31,781 nt of DNA from AP-16 sp036395835 (GTDB lineage Bacteria > Pseudomonadota > Alphaproteobacteria > Rhizobiales > Xanthobacteraceae), in contig DASWCW010000117.1 in assembly GCA_036395835.1 (NCBI GenBank), forward strand, positions 1-31,781, read 5' to 3'. The position numbers were made by a program, and so were the translations under genes. The notes beneath the pieces are model-generated. The model worked only from the letters and a program-made list of their open reading frames with translations, did no database searches and was not told the origin of the DNA. How positions within the stretch are numbered: position 1 is the first letter of the stretch; the number at the start of each line of letters is the position of its first letter. Shown here piece by piece: positions 7,808 through 16,472 of the stretch.

Positions 7808-8032
7808 CTATTTCTTCAAAAAGCCGGAGAATTTCTTCTGGAACCGCGACAGCCTGCCGCCGCGGTCGATCAGGTGCTGCTGGCCGCCGGTCCAGGCCGG
7901 ATGCGATTTCGAATCGATATCGAGCCGCATGGTGTCGCCGGGCTTGCCCCAGGTGCTCCGCGTCTCGAATTCGGTGCCGTCGGTCATCACGACCTTGATG
8001 GCGTGATACTTGGGATGAATGTCGCGCTTCAT
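7808..8032 (-). CDS. rpmE: 50S ribosomal protein L31 (zinc-free type)
   Basis: A 74-aa ribosomal protein of the large subunit. It begins MKRDIHPKYHAIKVVMTDGT, continues with SKSHPAWTGGQQHLIDRGGR and ends in a basic tail. No cysteine is present, so this is the C-minus (zinc-free) form of L31 seen in many alphaproteobacteria. The ATG at 8032 is chosen over a longer in-frame opening to 8314, because the family starts at MKxDIHP. It is convergent with rcdA and divergent from the ABC exporter. Confidence 0.95.
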   Translation of the reverse strand: MKRDIHPKYHAIKVVMTDGTEFETRSTWGKPGDTMRLDIDSKSHPAWTGGQQHLIDRGGRLSRFQKKFSGFLKK

Positions 8033-8101
8033 GGCCTCTAGCGTTCGTTGGTTGCGCCGCATGGGCGCCCGCCGATTGCGGGGGTGACGGAAGTCGCGGG
8101 C

Positions 8102-8130
8102 TCTATAGCGCACCGGAAATGGCCGGACAA
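8102..8130 (-). promoter_or_regulatory. Probable sigma-70 promoter of rpmE
   Basis: On the minus strand: TTGTCC (8125-8130), a 17-nt spacer, then TATAGA (8102-8107). Spacing is ideal and both hexamers are close to the housekeeping consensus. Transcription would start near 8094, giving a leader of about 60 nt before rpmE. Confidence 0.5.
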
Positions 8131-8225
8131 GCCGCGGCGATCCGGCATTTGCCGGCCGCGCGGCTTCTAAGGCAAGGTCGCGGCCCGGAATTGTCCGCGC
8201 CCCTGCGGCGGGCGAGGAGCAGGCC

Positions 8226-10058
8226 ATGAACTTGATCTCGCCCGGCGAAGGACGCGGGCTCGACGCCGCGGCGGCCGCCGGGGTCGTCGCCGCGTCGCCG
8301 CCGGAGGACCGCAAACGGCCCCGGCTCGCGCCGCTGTTCGCGCTCCAGCGCTACGTGCTGCGCTATCGCTGGCAGGTGCTCGGCGCGCTCGCGGCCCTGC
8401 TTATCGCCGCGCTCGCCACGCTCGCGGTGCCGCTCGCGGTGCGGCGCATGATCGACTACGGCTTCTCCGCCGAGCGCCTCGGCCTCATCGATCAGTATTT
8501 CGCGGCCCTGATCGCGATCGCGGCGGTACTCGCCGTTGCCAGCGCCGTTCGCTATTACCTCGTCACCATCTTGGGCGAGCGCGTGGTGGCGGACCTGCGC
8601 TCGGACCTGTTCGCGCATTTGACCGGCCTGTCGGCCTCGTTCTTCGACACCGCGAAGACCGGCGAGGTGATCTCGAGACTTACCGCCGACACCACGCAGA
8701 TCAAGGCCACGGTAGGCGCCTCGGTCTCGATCGCGCTGCGCAACCTGATGCTGTTCCTGGGCGCCACCGTCATGATGGTGGTGACGAGCCCGCGGCTGTC
8801 CGGCTTCGTGCTGGTCGCCATTCCGGTGATCGTGCTCCCGCTCGTGGCGTTCGGCCGCGCGGTGCGCCGGCGCTCGCGCCAGGCCCAGGACAAGCTTGCC
8901 GAGGCCTCGGCCTACGCGGCCGAGCTGATCGGCGCCGCCCGCACGCTGCAGGCGTTCACCAACGAGCGGCTCGCGAATTCCCGGTTCGGTGCCGCGGTCG
9001 AGCGCGCGTATCTCGCCGCCCGCCAGTCGACGCGGGCTCGTGCCGCGCTCACTGCGGTCGTGATCTTCCTGGTGTTCGCCAGCGTCGTCGTCGTGCTCTG
9101 GATCGGCGCGCAGGACGTGCTGGCCGATCGCATCAGCGCCGGTCGGCTCGGCCAGTTCCTGCTGTACGCGGTATTCGCCGCGGGCGCGCTCGGCGAGCTG
9201 AGCCAGGTCTGGGGCGAGATCGCGCTCGCATCCGGGGCCGCCGAACGCATCTTGGAACTCCTGGCGATCGAGCCCGTGATCCGGCCACCGGCAAACCCGG
9301 TCGCGCTTCCAGTGCCGGCCCGCGGCGAGATCGCATTCGAGAACGTGCGCTTCGTCTACCCGGCGCGCGAGCGCGGCGTGGTGCTCGAAGATGTTTCGTT
9401 TCGCGTCAGCCCCGGCGAGAAGCTGGCGATCGTCGGACCTTCCGGCGCCGGCAAGAGCACGATCTTTCACCTGCTGCTGCGGTTCTACGATCCCGTCGCG
9501 GGCGCGATCCGGTTCGACGGCACGCGGATTGGCGACGCCGATCCCCAGGAGCTGCGCCGCCGCATCGCGCTGGTGCCGCAGGACGTCGTGGTGTTCGCGG
9601 CTTCGGTCGCCGACAACATCCGGTTCGGCCGGCCGGAGGCGTCGGATGCCGAGATCAGGCGCGCGGCCGAGATGGCGCTCGCCGACGAATTCGTGGCGCG
9701 GCTGCCGCAGGGCTACGACACCCAGATCGGCGAGCGCGGCGTGACGTTGTCGGGCGGACAGCGCCAGCGCATCGCGATCGCCCGCGCCATCCTGCGCGAC
9801 GCGCCGCTGTTGCTGCTCGACGAGGCCACCTCCGCGCTCGATGCGGAAAGCGAGACGCTGGTGCAGGCGGCGCTCGAGCGGCTGATGCAGGGCCGCACCA
9901 CGCTCGTCATCGCGCATCGGCTGGCGACGGTGCTCTCCTGCGACCGCATCCTGGTGATGGAGGAGGGCCGCATCGTCGAGGAGGGCACCCATGCGAGCCT
10001 GGTCGCCGATTCCGGGCTCTATGCGCGGCTCGCCAAATTGCAGTTCGAGATGCGCTAA
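8226..10058 (+). CDS. ABC exporter, fused permease-ATPase (MsbA-like)
   Basis: A 610-aa half-transporter with the exporter fold, expected to work as a homodimer in the inner membrane. A cytosolic N-terminal tail of about 45 residues is followed by six transmembrane helices (about 50-340) and an ATPase domain (about 360-605). The ATPase shows Walker A GPSGAGKST, the Q-loop VPQDVVVF, signature LSGGQRQRIAIARAI, Walker B LLLLDEATSALD and the H-loop IAHRL. The substrate cannot be read from sequence; relatives move lipids, lipopolysaccharide precursors or peptides. The ATG at 8226 has GAGGAG 6 nt upstream. The stop overlaps that of the convergent GNAT gene by 4 nt. Confidence 0.93.
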   Translation: MNLISPGEGRGLDAAAAAGVVAASPPEDRKRPRLAPLFALQRYVLRYRWQVLGALAALLIAALATLAVPLAVRRMIDYGFSAERLGLIDQYFAALIAIAAVLAVASAVRYYLVTILGERVVADLRSDLFAHLTGLSASFFDTAKTGEVISRLTADTTQIKATVGASVSIALRNLMLFLGATVMMVVTSPRLSGFVLVAIPVIVLPLVAFGRAVRRRSRQAQDKLAEASAYAAELIGAARTLQAFTNERLANSRFGAAVERAYLAARQSTRARAALTAVVIFLVFASVVVVLWIGAQDVLADRISAGRLGQFLLYAVFAAGALGELSQVWGEIALASGAAERILELLAIEPVIRPPANPVALPVPARGEIAFENVRFVYPARERGVVLEDVSFRVSPGEKLAIVGPSGAGKSTIFHLLLRFYDPVAGAIRFDGTRIGDADPQELRRRIALVPQDVVVFAASVADNIRFGRPEASDAEIRRAAEMALADEFVARLPQGYDTQIGERGVTLSGGQRQRIAIARAILRDAPLLLLDEATSALDAESETLVQAALERLMQGRTTLVIAHRLATVLSCDRILVMEEGRIVEEGTHASLVADSGLYARLAKLQFEMR

Positions 10059-10525
10059 GCCTTTTCCGCGCGCGCTCTTTCCCATCGCATCGCGAACACC
10101 GGCCGGCCGGAGAGCGGATTGGTGCTCTCGCCCGTGACCACGAAGCCGTGCTTGTCGTAAAAGCCGATGGCGCGCGCGTTGTCCTTGTTGACGTGCAGCT
10201 CGATCTTCTCCGGGCAGATGCGTTTGGCCTCGGCGAGCAGCGCTTCGGCAACGCCACCCCCCCAGGCCTCGGGCGCGACGACGATCTGGTCGAGATAGCC
10301 GGTTGCCGGATCGATCGTGACGAAGCCGACGAGCGCGTCCGCGCGTTCGGCAAGCGTGATCTTCGCGCTCGGCACCAGCTCCTTGCGCCAGCGCTCGCGC
10401 CACCACGAAAGCCGCGCGGAAAAATCGATGTCGGGATACGAATGCTGCCAGCTGCGCCGCCACAGCTCGATCGCAACCTCCTCGTCGGCGGCCCTATAGG
10501 GCCGCAACCGCGGAGGCGCGCTCAT
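10055..10525 (-). CDS. GNAT family N-acetyltransferase
   Basis: A 156-aa cytosolic acyl-CoA-dependent acetyltransferase. The N-terminal segment RLRPYRAADEEVAIELWRRSW is typical of the fold. The acetyl-CoA loop is at APEAWGGGVAEALLAEAKR (about 84-102), and the C-terminal ELHVNKDNARAIGFYDKHGF matches motif B. The substrate is unknown. Its ATG overlaps the stop of the MotB-like gene by 4 nt (ATGA), so it is co-translated with the MotA/MotB-like pair, and its stop overlaps the ABC exporter stop on the other strand. Confidence 0.88.
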   Translation of the reverse strand: MSAPPRLRPYRAADEEVAIELWRRSWQHSYPDIDFSARLSWWRERWRKELVPSAKITLAERADALVGFVTIDPATGYLDQIVVAPEAWGGGVAEALLAEAKRICPEKIELHVNKDNARAIGFYDKHGFVVTGESTNPLSGRPVFAMRWERARAEKA

Positions 10526-11547
10526 CGCTCCGTCAATTTCAGCTCGATGCGGCGATTGCGGCGGAACGCCTCCTCGGTCGGGTCGGTGTCGAGCGGCTGA
10601 AATTCGCCGAACCCGGCGGCGACGAGCCGGCGTGCCGGCACGCCCCTGCTGATCAAAAATTGCACCACCGAGATCGCGCGCGCCGCGGAAAGCTCCCAGT
10701 TCGAGGGGAATTGCGAGCTCGAGATCGGGCGCACGTCGGTGTGGCCGTCGATGCGCAGCACCCAGGCGAGCTCCGCGGGGATCTTCTTCTCCAGGTCGAT
10801 GAGCGCGCCCGCGAGCTTGTCGACTTCCGACTGGCCCTCCGGCTTGAGCGACGCCGATCCGCTGTCGAACAGGATCTCCGACTGGAACACGAAGCGGTCG
10901 CCGACCACGCGGATGTCGGGGCGGGCGCCGAGGATCGCGCGCAGCCGGCCGAAGAACTCCGAGCGATATTTGGAGAGCTCCTGAACGCGCTGGGCCAGTG
11001 CCACGTTGAGCCGCTGGCCGAGATCGGCAATGCGCGCCTGCGCTTCCTTGTCCTTCTTCTCCGATGCCTGGAGCGCCTCCTCGATCGCCGAAAGCTGGCG
11101 CCGCAAGGCCGCGATCTGCTGGTTGAGCAATTCGACCTGGGAGAGCGCGCGCGCCGAGATCTGCTTCTGGCTGTCGAGGTCCCTGGCCAGCGCCTCGGCC
11201 TTGCCCTGCGCCGCCGCCGCACCGGGGCCGATGCCTTCATACATGCCCTTGAACCGGTCGCGCTCGCTTTCCGCTGCCGCCAGGCCCGCCCGCAATGCCG
11301 CAAGGCTGTCCTCGAGATTGGCCTTGCCGGTCTTCTCCAGCGACAGCATCTCGGTGAGCTGCGCGATCTGCGCATTGAGGCGCGCCAGCGCCGTGTCCTT
11401 CCCGGTCACTTCCTGCGAGAGGAAGAATTGCACGACCACGAAGACCGACAGCAGGAAGATGATGCCCAGGACCAGCGTCGAGAGCGCATCGACGAAGCCG
11501 GGCCAGTAATCGACGCCGCGGTCGCGGCGGGTTCGGGCAAGCGCCAT
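10522..11547 (-). CDS. MotB/OmpA-like peptidoglycan-binding stator protein
   Basis: A 341-aa inner-membrane protein. One N-terminal transmembrane helix (about 17-43) carries an acidic residue, D20 in WPGFVDALSTLVLG, at the place of the proton-binding aspartate of MotB. A long coiled coil (about 50-200) follows, then an OmpA-type peptidoglycan-binding domain (about 215-341) with DSGSASLKPEG, DGHTDVRPI, NWELSAARA and NRRIELKL. It starts 3 nt after the MotA-like gene, so the two form a stator-like complex. No flagellar genes are nearby, so a role in envelope energy transduction is more likely than motility, though this is inference. Confidence 0.85.
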   Translation of the reverse strand: MALARTRRDRGVDYWPGFVDALSTLVLGIIFLLSVFVVVQFFLSQEVTGKDTALARLNAQIAQLTEMLSLEKTGKANLEDSLAALRAGLAAAESERDRFKGMYEGIGPGAAAAQGKAEALARDLDSQKQISARALSQVELLNQQIAALRRQLSAIEEALQASEKKDKEAQARIADLGQRLNVALAQRVQELSKYRSEFFGRLRAILGARPDIRVVGDRFVFQSEILFDSGSASLKPEGQSEVDKLAGALIDLEKKIPAELAWVLRIDGHTDVRPISSSQFPSNWELSAARAISVVQFLISRGVPARRLVAAGFGEFQPLDTDPTEEAFRRNRRIELKLTER

Positions 11548-11550
11548 GGC

Positions 11551-12543
11551 TCACACCTTATGGAGGTCCTCGCGGGCGATGCGTTCGAGCAGGCGCTGCA
11601 CCTCGCGATGCTGGTGCGCCTGCGCATCGGCCCAATCGCGGATCATTTGCTGCTCGGTGCGCATGTGGTTGACGAGGCCGTGGATCGCCTCGGCGAGGCT
11701 CGCCATCGCCGCGGTCGCGGCGCGGCCCGAGCCGCTGTCGGCGATCGCCTCCTTGAGGCGCTCGATGGCAACGCCGATCTCGCCCATCTGCGCCGCGCTC
11801 TCGGGACGGGTGGCGAGGTCGGTGCCGAGATCGCGCACGGTGGTCGAGAGCCAATCCTCGAGATCGATATAGAAGCGGTTCTGCGCCTGGCTGGTCTGCA
11901 GGTCGAGGAAACCCAGCACGAGCGAGCCGGCGAGCCCGAACAGCGAGGATGAAAACGAGATCCCCATGCCGCCGAGCGGCGCCGCGAGCCCCTCCTTCAG
12001 GGAATCGAATACCTGGCCGGCGTCGCCGCCGACTTTGAGCCCGTCGATGACCTTGCCGACCGATCCGACCGTCTCGATCAAGCCCCAGAAGGTTCCGAGC
12101 AGGCCCAGGAAGATGAGCAGGCCGGTCATGTAGCGCGAGAGGTCGCGCGCCTCGTCGAGCCGCGTCGCGATGGAATCGAGCAGGCTGCGCATGATCGTCG
12201 GCGAGATCGCCATCCGGCCGGTGGTGCGCTCGCCCAGGATCGACGCCATCGGCGCAAGCAGCGTGGGCGGACGCGCCAACGCCAGCCCGGGGTCGGCGAG
12301 CCGGAATCCATTGACCCAGGCCACTTCGGGAAACAGCCGGATCACCTGCCGGTACGCCATCAGGATGCCGACGAGCAGCACGCAGATGATGAGCGCGTTC
12401 AAGCCCGGATTGGCCAGGAACGCCGCCCAGATCTGCTTGTAAAGAATGACGACCAGCAGCGCGCCGAGGATGAGGAATACCGTCATGCGCACCAGGAAGA
12501 TGCGCGGAGATGAAAGTTTGAAGGGATCGAGATCTCGTGCCAT
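11551..12543 (-). CDS. MotA/TolQ/ExbB-like proton channel subunit
   Basis: A 330-aa inner-membrane protein with about four transmembrane helices: about 15-38, 45-65, 138-160 and 188-215. The last two carry GLLIFLGLLGTFWGLIETV and PLGGMGISFSSSLFGLAGSL, the conserved core of the MotA/TolQ/ExbB channel superfamily. The C-terminal third is a soluble helical tail with a likely coiled coil. It directly precedes the MotB-like gene with a 3-nt gap. Such a pair uses proton flow to drive movement of the partner. The exact process served here is unknown. Confidence 0.85.
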   Translation of the reverse strand: MARDLDPFKLSSPRIFLVRMTVFLILGALLVVILYKQIWAAFLANPGLNALIICVLLVGILMAYRQVIRLFPEVAWVNGFRLADPGLALARPPTLLAPMASILGERTTGRMAISPTIMRSLLDSIATRLDEARDLSRYMTGLLIFLGLLGTFWGLIETVGSVGKVIDGLKVGGDAGQVFDSLKEGLAAPLGGMGISFSSSLFGLAGSLVLGFLDLQTSQAQNRFYIDLEDWLSTTVRDLGTDLATRPESAAQMGEIGVAIERLKEAIADSGSGRAATAAMASLAEAIHGLVNHMRTEQQMIRDWADAQAHQHREVQRLLERIAREDLHKV

Positions 12544-12633
12544 GGCAGCTTCAGGTCACTCGATGCCCTCAATATCGCACAGCGGCGCGGAAAGGAAATG
12601 CCGGGCCGTCGCGGGCGATGCAGTCCGGAAAGC

Positions 12634-13431
12634 TCATCCGCTTGCCGCCCCCTTCAACAGCTCCAGCAGGGAGCCATGCATGCTCTCGTTTCCGGCAATG
12701 ATATGGCCCTTGTCGAGCATGCCTTCGCCGCCGTCGAGGTCGGTGACGAAACCGCCGGCCTCGCGTACCAGCAGCAGCCCCGCAGCCATGTCCCAGGGAG
12801 AAAGATTGCGTTCCCAATAGCCGTCGAACCTTCCCGCGGCCACCCAGGCGAGATCGAGCGTGGCCGATCCGAATCGCCGCAGTCCGCAGACTTGGCTCTG
12901 TACCGCCGCGATCTCGTTGCGGAACTGCGTAAGATCGCCGCGCCCGCGATGCGGCAGCCCGCAGGCCACGACCGCATCGTCGAGCCGACGGCGCGCCGCC
13001 ACCCGCAGGCGTCGATCGTTCATGAATGCGCCTTTGCCGCGCTCGGCGGTGTAAAGCTCGTCGGTCGCCGGATTGTAGACGAGCCCGGCGACGACGGTGC
13101 CGTCGCGCGACAGCGCGATCGAGATCGCGAACTGCGGAATGCCGTGCAGGAAATTGGTGGTGCCGTCGAGCGGATCGACGATCCAGCAATGGGTCTGGTC
13201 GGTGCCCGGGGTTAGGCCGCCCTCCTCGCCGAGAAAACCGTAGCCCGGGCGCGCCTTGGTAAGCTCCGTGCGCAGAACTTCCTCGGCGCGGTGATCGGCC
13301 GCCGTGACGAAATTTGCCGGCCCCTTCAGCGAGACCTGCAGCCGCTCGACCTCGCCGAAGTCGCGCTTGAGGCCGCGCGCCGCCTTGTGCGCGGCTCGGA
13401 CCATGACGTTGAGAAGCGCGGATTGCAGCAT
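12634..13431 (-). CDS. Inositol monophosphatase family protein (SuhB-like)
   Basis: A 265-aa cytosolic magnesium-dependent phosphatase. The metal and catalytic motifs are all present: FLGEEGG (first metal-binding glutamate), WIVDPLDGTTNFLHG (the DPLDGT motif), and the C-terminal NLSPWDMAAGLLLVREAGG. Substrates for the family include inositol phosphates and other sugar phosphates; SuhB also has a role in transcription antitermination in enterobacteria. The exact role here is not decidable. The ATG at 13431 lacks a clear ribosome binding site. It lies 75 nt downstream of the Sel1-repeat gene in the same minus-strand run. Confidence 0.9.
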   Translation of the reverse strand: MLQSALLNVMVRAAHKAARGLKRDFGEVERLQVSLKGPANFVTAADHRAEEVLRTELTKARPGYGFLGEEGGLTPGTDQTHCWIVDPLDGTTNFLHGIPQFAISIALSRDGTVVAGLVYNPATDELYTAERGKGAFMNDRRLRVAARRRLDDAVVACGLPHRGRGDLTQFRNEIAAVQSQVCGLRRFGSATLDLAWVAAGRFDGYWERNLSPWDMAAGLLLVREAGGFVTDLDGGEGMLDKGHIIAGNESMHGSLLELLKGAASG

Positions 13432-13506
13432 GACCTGCGGATCGAGAATACGGCGGATGAGGTTCCGACTTTGCCGGCTTAGCGCCCGCGCCCCGGAATG
13501 ACAACG

Positions 13507-14613
13507 TCACGTGCGCGGCGGTGCGAGCCAAGGCTTGGCGGCTTTTTCTCCCGCCTCGCGTTCCGCAGGCTTCAGATTGCCGACGAACGTGTCGAGCCAG
13601 GGGTCGCCCTCCCCCGCCGCCTTGGCGATGAGGTGCCATTTGGTGGCCGCAACCGGGTCGGCCGGGGCGCCGCGACCCGCCGCCAGAATGCGGGCGAGCC
13701 GGTTTTGCGCGATCGGGCTGCCCTGCCGCGCGGCCTTGCGGAACCAGGCCACGGCGCCGGCTTCGTCTTTGGCGATTCCGGTGCCGTTGAACAGCGCGAT
13801 GGCATATTCGACCTCGGCGTCGAGGTTGCCGGCGCGGGCGGCCGTGCCGAGCAGCCGCATGGCCTCGCCCAGGTCCTTGGCAACCCCGCGACCCTCCTTG
13901 TAGAGTGTCGCCAACGCGTATTGGGCGTCGGGGTTGCCGGCATCCGCGGCGCTGCGCAGCAGCTCCGCGGCCTTGCCGAAATCGCGTTCGTACTGCTGGC
14001 CTTCCAGATACAGCAGCGCCAGATTGTAGGACGCGGCGACATGCCCGAGCTTCGCTGCCCGTTCGAGCAGCGCCGCGGCACCATCCCGGTCGCGCGGTCC
14101 GCCGCGACCGGCGAGGCGCAGCATCGCAAGTTCGAACATCGCCTCCCGATCGCCCCGGTCGACGGCCAGCGAGTACCACGCCACCGCCTTCTGATCGTCC
14201 TTGGGAACCCCGAACCCGCTGGCATAGAGCTCGCCCAGGAGTGCCATCGCCTTGGGATCGCCTTTTTCGTTCACGCGGCGGGTCGCTTCGGCGAAGGCGG
14301 TCAGATATTTGCCTCCGTCGTAGGCCGCATAGGCGAGGTCCGGCTCGGCGGCGCCGCTGCCGGGGGACGCATAGGGCAGGGCGATGCTCTTGCTCTTGCC
14401 CGGTTGCGGCTTCGGCTTCACGGGCGCGGGGTTGGTGGGCTGCTCGACGGCGGGCTTTGCCGGTTTTGCCGGCGGGCGATGCAACGGTTTGAGCGGTTTC
14501 GGTGCCGGAGCTTGCGCGGCCGGCGGAACGATCTGGATCGGGGCCTGGGCCCAGGCAGGTGCCGCAAGCCAGACCATTGCGGCGAGCGTCGAGGCCTGCC
14601 AAGCCTTTGTCAT
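13507..14613 (-). CDS. Exported Sel1-like repeat (TPR) protein
   Basis: A 368-aa periplasmic protein. The ATG at 14613 gives a signal peptide (MTKAWQASTLAAMVWLAAPA, cleavage near AWAQ) and overlaps the stop of the ThiE-like gene by 4 nt (ATGA), so it is chosen over a longer frame reaching 14793. After the signal is a proline- and lysine-rich linker (about 25-85), then six or seven Sel1 repeats (about 120-345), for example ALYKEG/ALLYLEG-type helices spaced every 36 residues. Sel1 proteins act as protein-interaction scaffolds. The partner is unknown. Confidence 0.85.
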   Translation of the reverse strand: MTKAWQASTLAAMVWLAAPAWAQAPIQIVPPAAQAPAPKPLKPLHRPPAKPAKPAVEQPTNPAPVKPKPQPGKSKSIALPYASPGSGAAEPDLAYAAYDGGKYLTAFAEATRRVNEKGDPKAMALLGELYASGFGVPKDDQKAVAWYSLAVDRGDREAMFELAMLRLAGRGGPRDRDGAAALLERAAKLGHVAASYNLALLYLEGQQYERDFGKAAELLRSAADAGNPDAQYALATLYKEGRGVAKDLGEAMRLLGTAARAGNLDAEVEYAIALFNGTGIAKDEAGAVAWFRKAARQGSPIAQNRLARILAAGRGAPADPVAATKWHLIAKAAGEGDPWLDTFVGNLKPAEREAGEKAAKPWLAPPRT

Positions 14614-15266
14614 TCCAGCGCCTCCACCGGCTTGATCGCCGCGGCAGCGGTCCCGACCGCGGCGGCGACCGCACCAGTCCACACCAGATCGCCCACGGCG
14701 ACGAAATCGGCGCCCGCGGCCGCGAGCTCGCCGACCTCCTCGAAGCTCGCGGCGTAGCCGACGCATGCGGGCTCGAACAGCTCCGCCCACCACGCAACGC
14801 GCTCGATGACGGCCGGGAACGGCGGCCGCCGTCCGGTCGCATCCGGCTCGCCGAACATCACGTAATCGGCGCCCGATTCGGCCGCCGTCATGGCATCATG
14901 CCGTGTTTTCAGCCCGCCCGCACCCGCAATTCGTTCCGGCTTCAAGCTGCCGATGGCGCCTTTGAGCGCATCCGCTCCAGTCAAATGTGCGCCGTCGGCA
15001 TGCAAATGGCCGGCGAGTTCCGGCCTGCCGTCGAGCAGCAACGCGACCCCTCGGGACTGGACGAGAGGCGCGAGCGTCGCGACGGCCTCGCGCAGATCCT
15101 GCTCCGCCCCGACGGCGAGACGCAGCAGCACCGCCGCAATATCGGCGGCCGCGAGCGCGGAGTTGAGATCGGCCGTAAACCGGCGCGCGTCTTCGATCGG
15201 GGGCGTGATCAGGTAGAGGCGCGTCGGCGGGCGCGCGGCAGGCGGGGCTTGGCGTCGGGTTGCCAT
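14610..15266 (-). CDS. Thiamine phosphate synthase-like protein (ThiE/TenI fold)
   Basis: A 218-aa TIM-barrel protein of the ThiE/TenI superfamily. Family traces are LYLITPP near the N-terminus, HADGAHLTG (the DGVHLGQ position), GADYVMFGEPDATG and GADFVAVGDLVW. Several ThiE landmarks are altered: the early Q-x-R-x-K pyrophosphate-binding segment reads VLLRLAVGAEQD, and the C-terminal IGGI is replaced by VGYAASFE. It may therefore not make thiamine phosphate. The ATG at 15266 is preferred over a start seven codons upstream. It is coupled by ATGA to the Sel1 gene and follows fda. Confidence 0.7.
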   Translation of the reverse strand: MATRRQAPPAARPPTRLYLITPPIEDARRFTADLNSALAAADIAAVLLRLAVGAEQDLREAVATLAPLVQSRGVALLLDGRPELAGHLHADGAHLTGADALKGAIGSLKPERIAGAGGLKTRHDAMTAAESGADYVMFGEPDATGRRPPFPAVIERVAWWAELFEPACVGYAASFEEVGELAAAGADFVAVGDLVWTGAVAAAVGTAAAAIKPVEALE

Positions 15267-15392
15267 GGTGCCGCGGTTCCAATGCAAGGCGGCGCCCGCC
15301 GCGAGATCTCGTGCATCTCGGCGCGCCGCAAGCCTGCTCCGCGCTGGAAGCGCAAGAGTTCGTCGGACGCCGCCCTCGTCCCGAGCCAGAAA

Positions 15393-16418
15393 TTATGCCG
15401 CGCGCTTCTCGAGGTCCTGCTTCCATTGCCCGAGCGTTGCTAGGCCATTCATCCGCGCGCGATGCGCGAACGCGCGCTGCGCCGCCGCGACGTTCTCGTT
15501 CTTGCCGGACCAGGCCTTCTGGGGCGCGGCCTGCAATGCGCGGCCGTACGAGAACGTGAGCTTCCAGGGCACGCTATCGAGCTTGTTCATGGCGTCGAGA
15601 TGCGCGGTCGCCTCCTCGTCGGACTGGCCGCCCGACAGGAACGCGATCCCCGGCACGGCGGGGGGCACGCAGTTCTTGAGCACCCGGATGGTCTTTTCGG
15701 CGACTTGCTCGGCGGATGCGCGCTTTCCGGACTTCTTGCCCGGCACCACCATGTTCGGCTTGAGCACCGTTCCTTCGAGCTGAACGCGCGCGAGATAAAG
15801 CTCCTCGTAGACCGTCTTGAGCACCCATTCGGTGACTTGCTCGCATCGATCGATGTCGTGGCCGCCGTCCATCAGCACTTCGGGTTCGACGATCGGCACG
15901 ATGTCCTCCTCCTGGCACAAGGCGGCATAGCGCGCGAGCGCGTGGGCATTGGCGCGGATGCACGGGTAGCTCGGAATGGCGGAGCCGATGTCGATCACGG
16001 CGCGCCACTTGGCGAATCGGGCGCCGAGCCCGCGATATTCGGCGAGGCGCTCGCGCAGGCCGTCGAGACCCTCGGTGATGACTTCGCCCGGGCAGAACGA
16101 CAGCGGCTTGGTGCCCTTGTCGACCTTGATGCCGGGAATGGAGCCGGCCTGCGCAATCAGCTTGACGAGCGGCGTGCCGTCCTTGGCGGACTGGCGGATG
16201 GTCTCGTCGTAGAGAATCACGCCGGAGATGCATTTCGACATGGCCTCGGTCGAGCGGAACAGCAGCTCGCGATAATCGCGGCGACTGTCCGCCGTAGAAT
16301 CCACCCCGATCGAATCGAACCGCTTCTTGATCGTGCCGGTGGACTCGTCGGCCGCCAGGATGCCCTTGCCGGGCGTAACCATGGCGTTGGCAATCTTATT
16401 GAGTTCAGCGAGGTTCAT
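15393..16418 (-). CDS. Fructose-bisphosphate aldolase, class I
   Basis: A 341-aa cytosolic glycolytic/gluconeogenic enzyme that splits fructose 1,6-bisphosphate to dihydroxyacetone phosphate and glyceraldehyde 3-phosphate. Class I features: TPGKGILAADESTGTIKKRF at the N-terminus, the substrate-binding KWRAVI lysine, the Schiff-base lysine in EGTVLKPNMVVPG, and FLSGGQSDEEAT. No class II zinc-binding histidines are seen. The ATG at 16418 (MNLAELN) has GGAGGG about 4 nt upstream; an ATG four codons earlier overlaps that ribosome binding site and is less likely. It follows pgk after a 54-nt gap in the tkt-gap-pgk-fda run. Confidence 0.95.
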   Translation of the reverse strand: MNLAELNKIANAMVTPGKGILAADESTGTIKKRFDSIGVDSTADSRRDYRELLFRSTEAMSKCISGVILYDETIRQSAKDGTPLVKLIAQAGSIPGIKVDKGTKPLSFCPGEVITEGLDGLRERLAEYRGLGARFAKWRAVIDIGSAIPSYPCIRANAHALARYAALCQEEDIVPIVEPEVLMDGGHDIDRCEQVTEWVLKTVYEELYLARVQLEGTVLKPNMVVPGKKSGKRASAEQVAEKTIRVLKNCVPPAVPGIAFLSGGQSDEEATAHLDAMNKLDSVPWKLTFSYGRALQAAPQKAWSGKNENVAAAQRAFAHRARMNGLATLGQWKQDLEKRAA

Positions 16419-16472
16419 CGGACCCTCCATCGTTCTCGACCTCGAAGGCAGGGCGGCGCCCTGCCGTCAAGA

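Noticed and set aside
8103..10463. 786-aa minus-strand ORF
   Set aside because: Antisense of the ABC exporter; no domain-like sequence.
10522..12543. MotA/MotB-like pair as a Zorya (ZorAB) defence system
   Set aside because: No ZorC/ZorD/ZorE genes nearby; composition matches the core chromosome and the pair sits in a housekeeping run.
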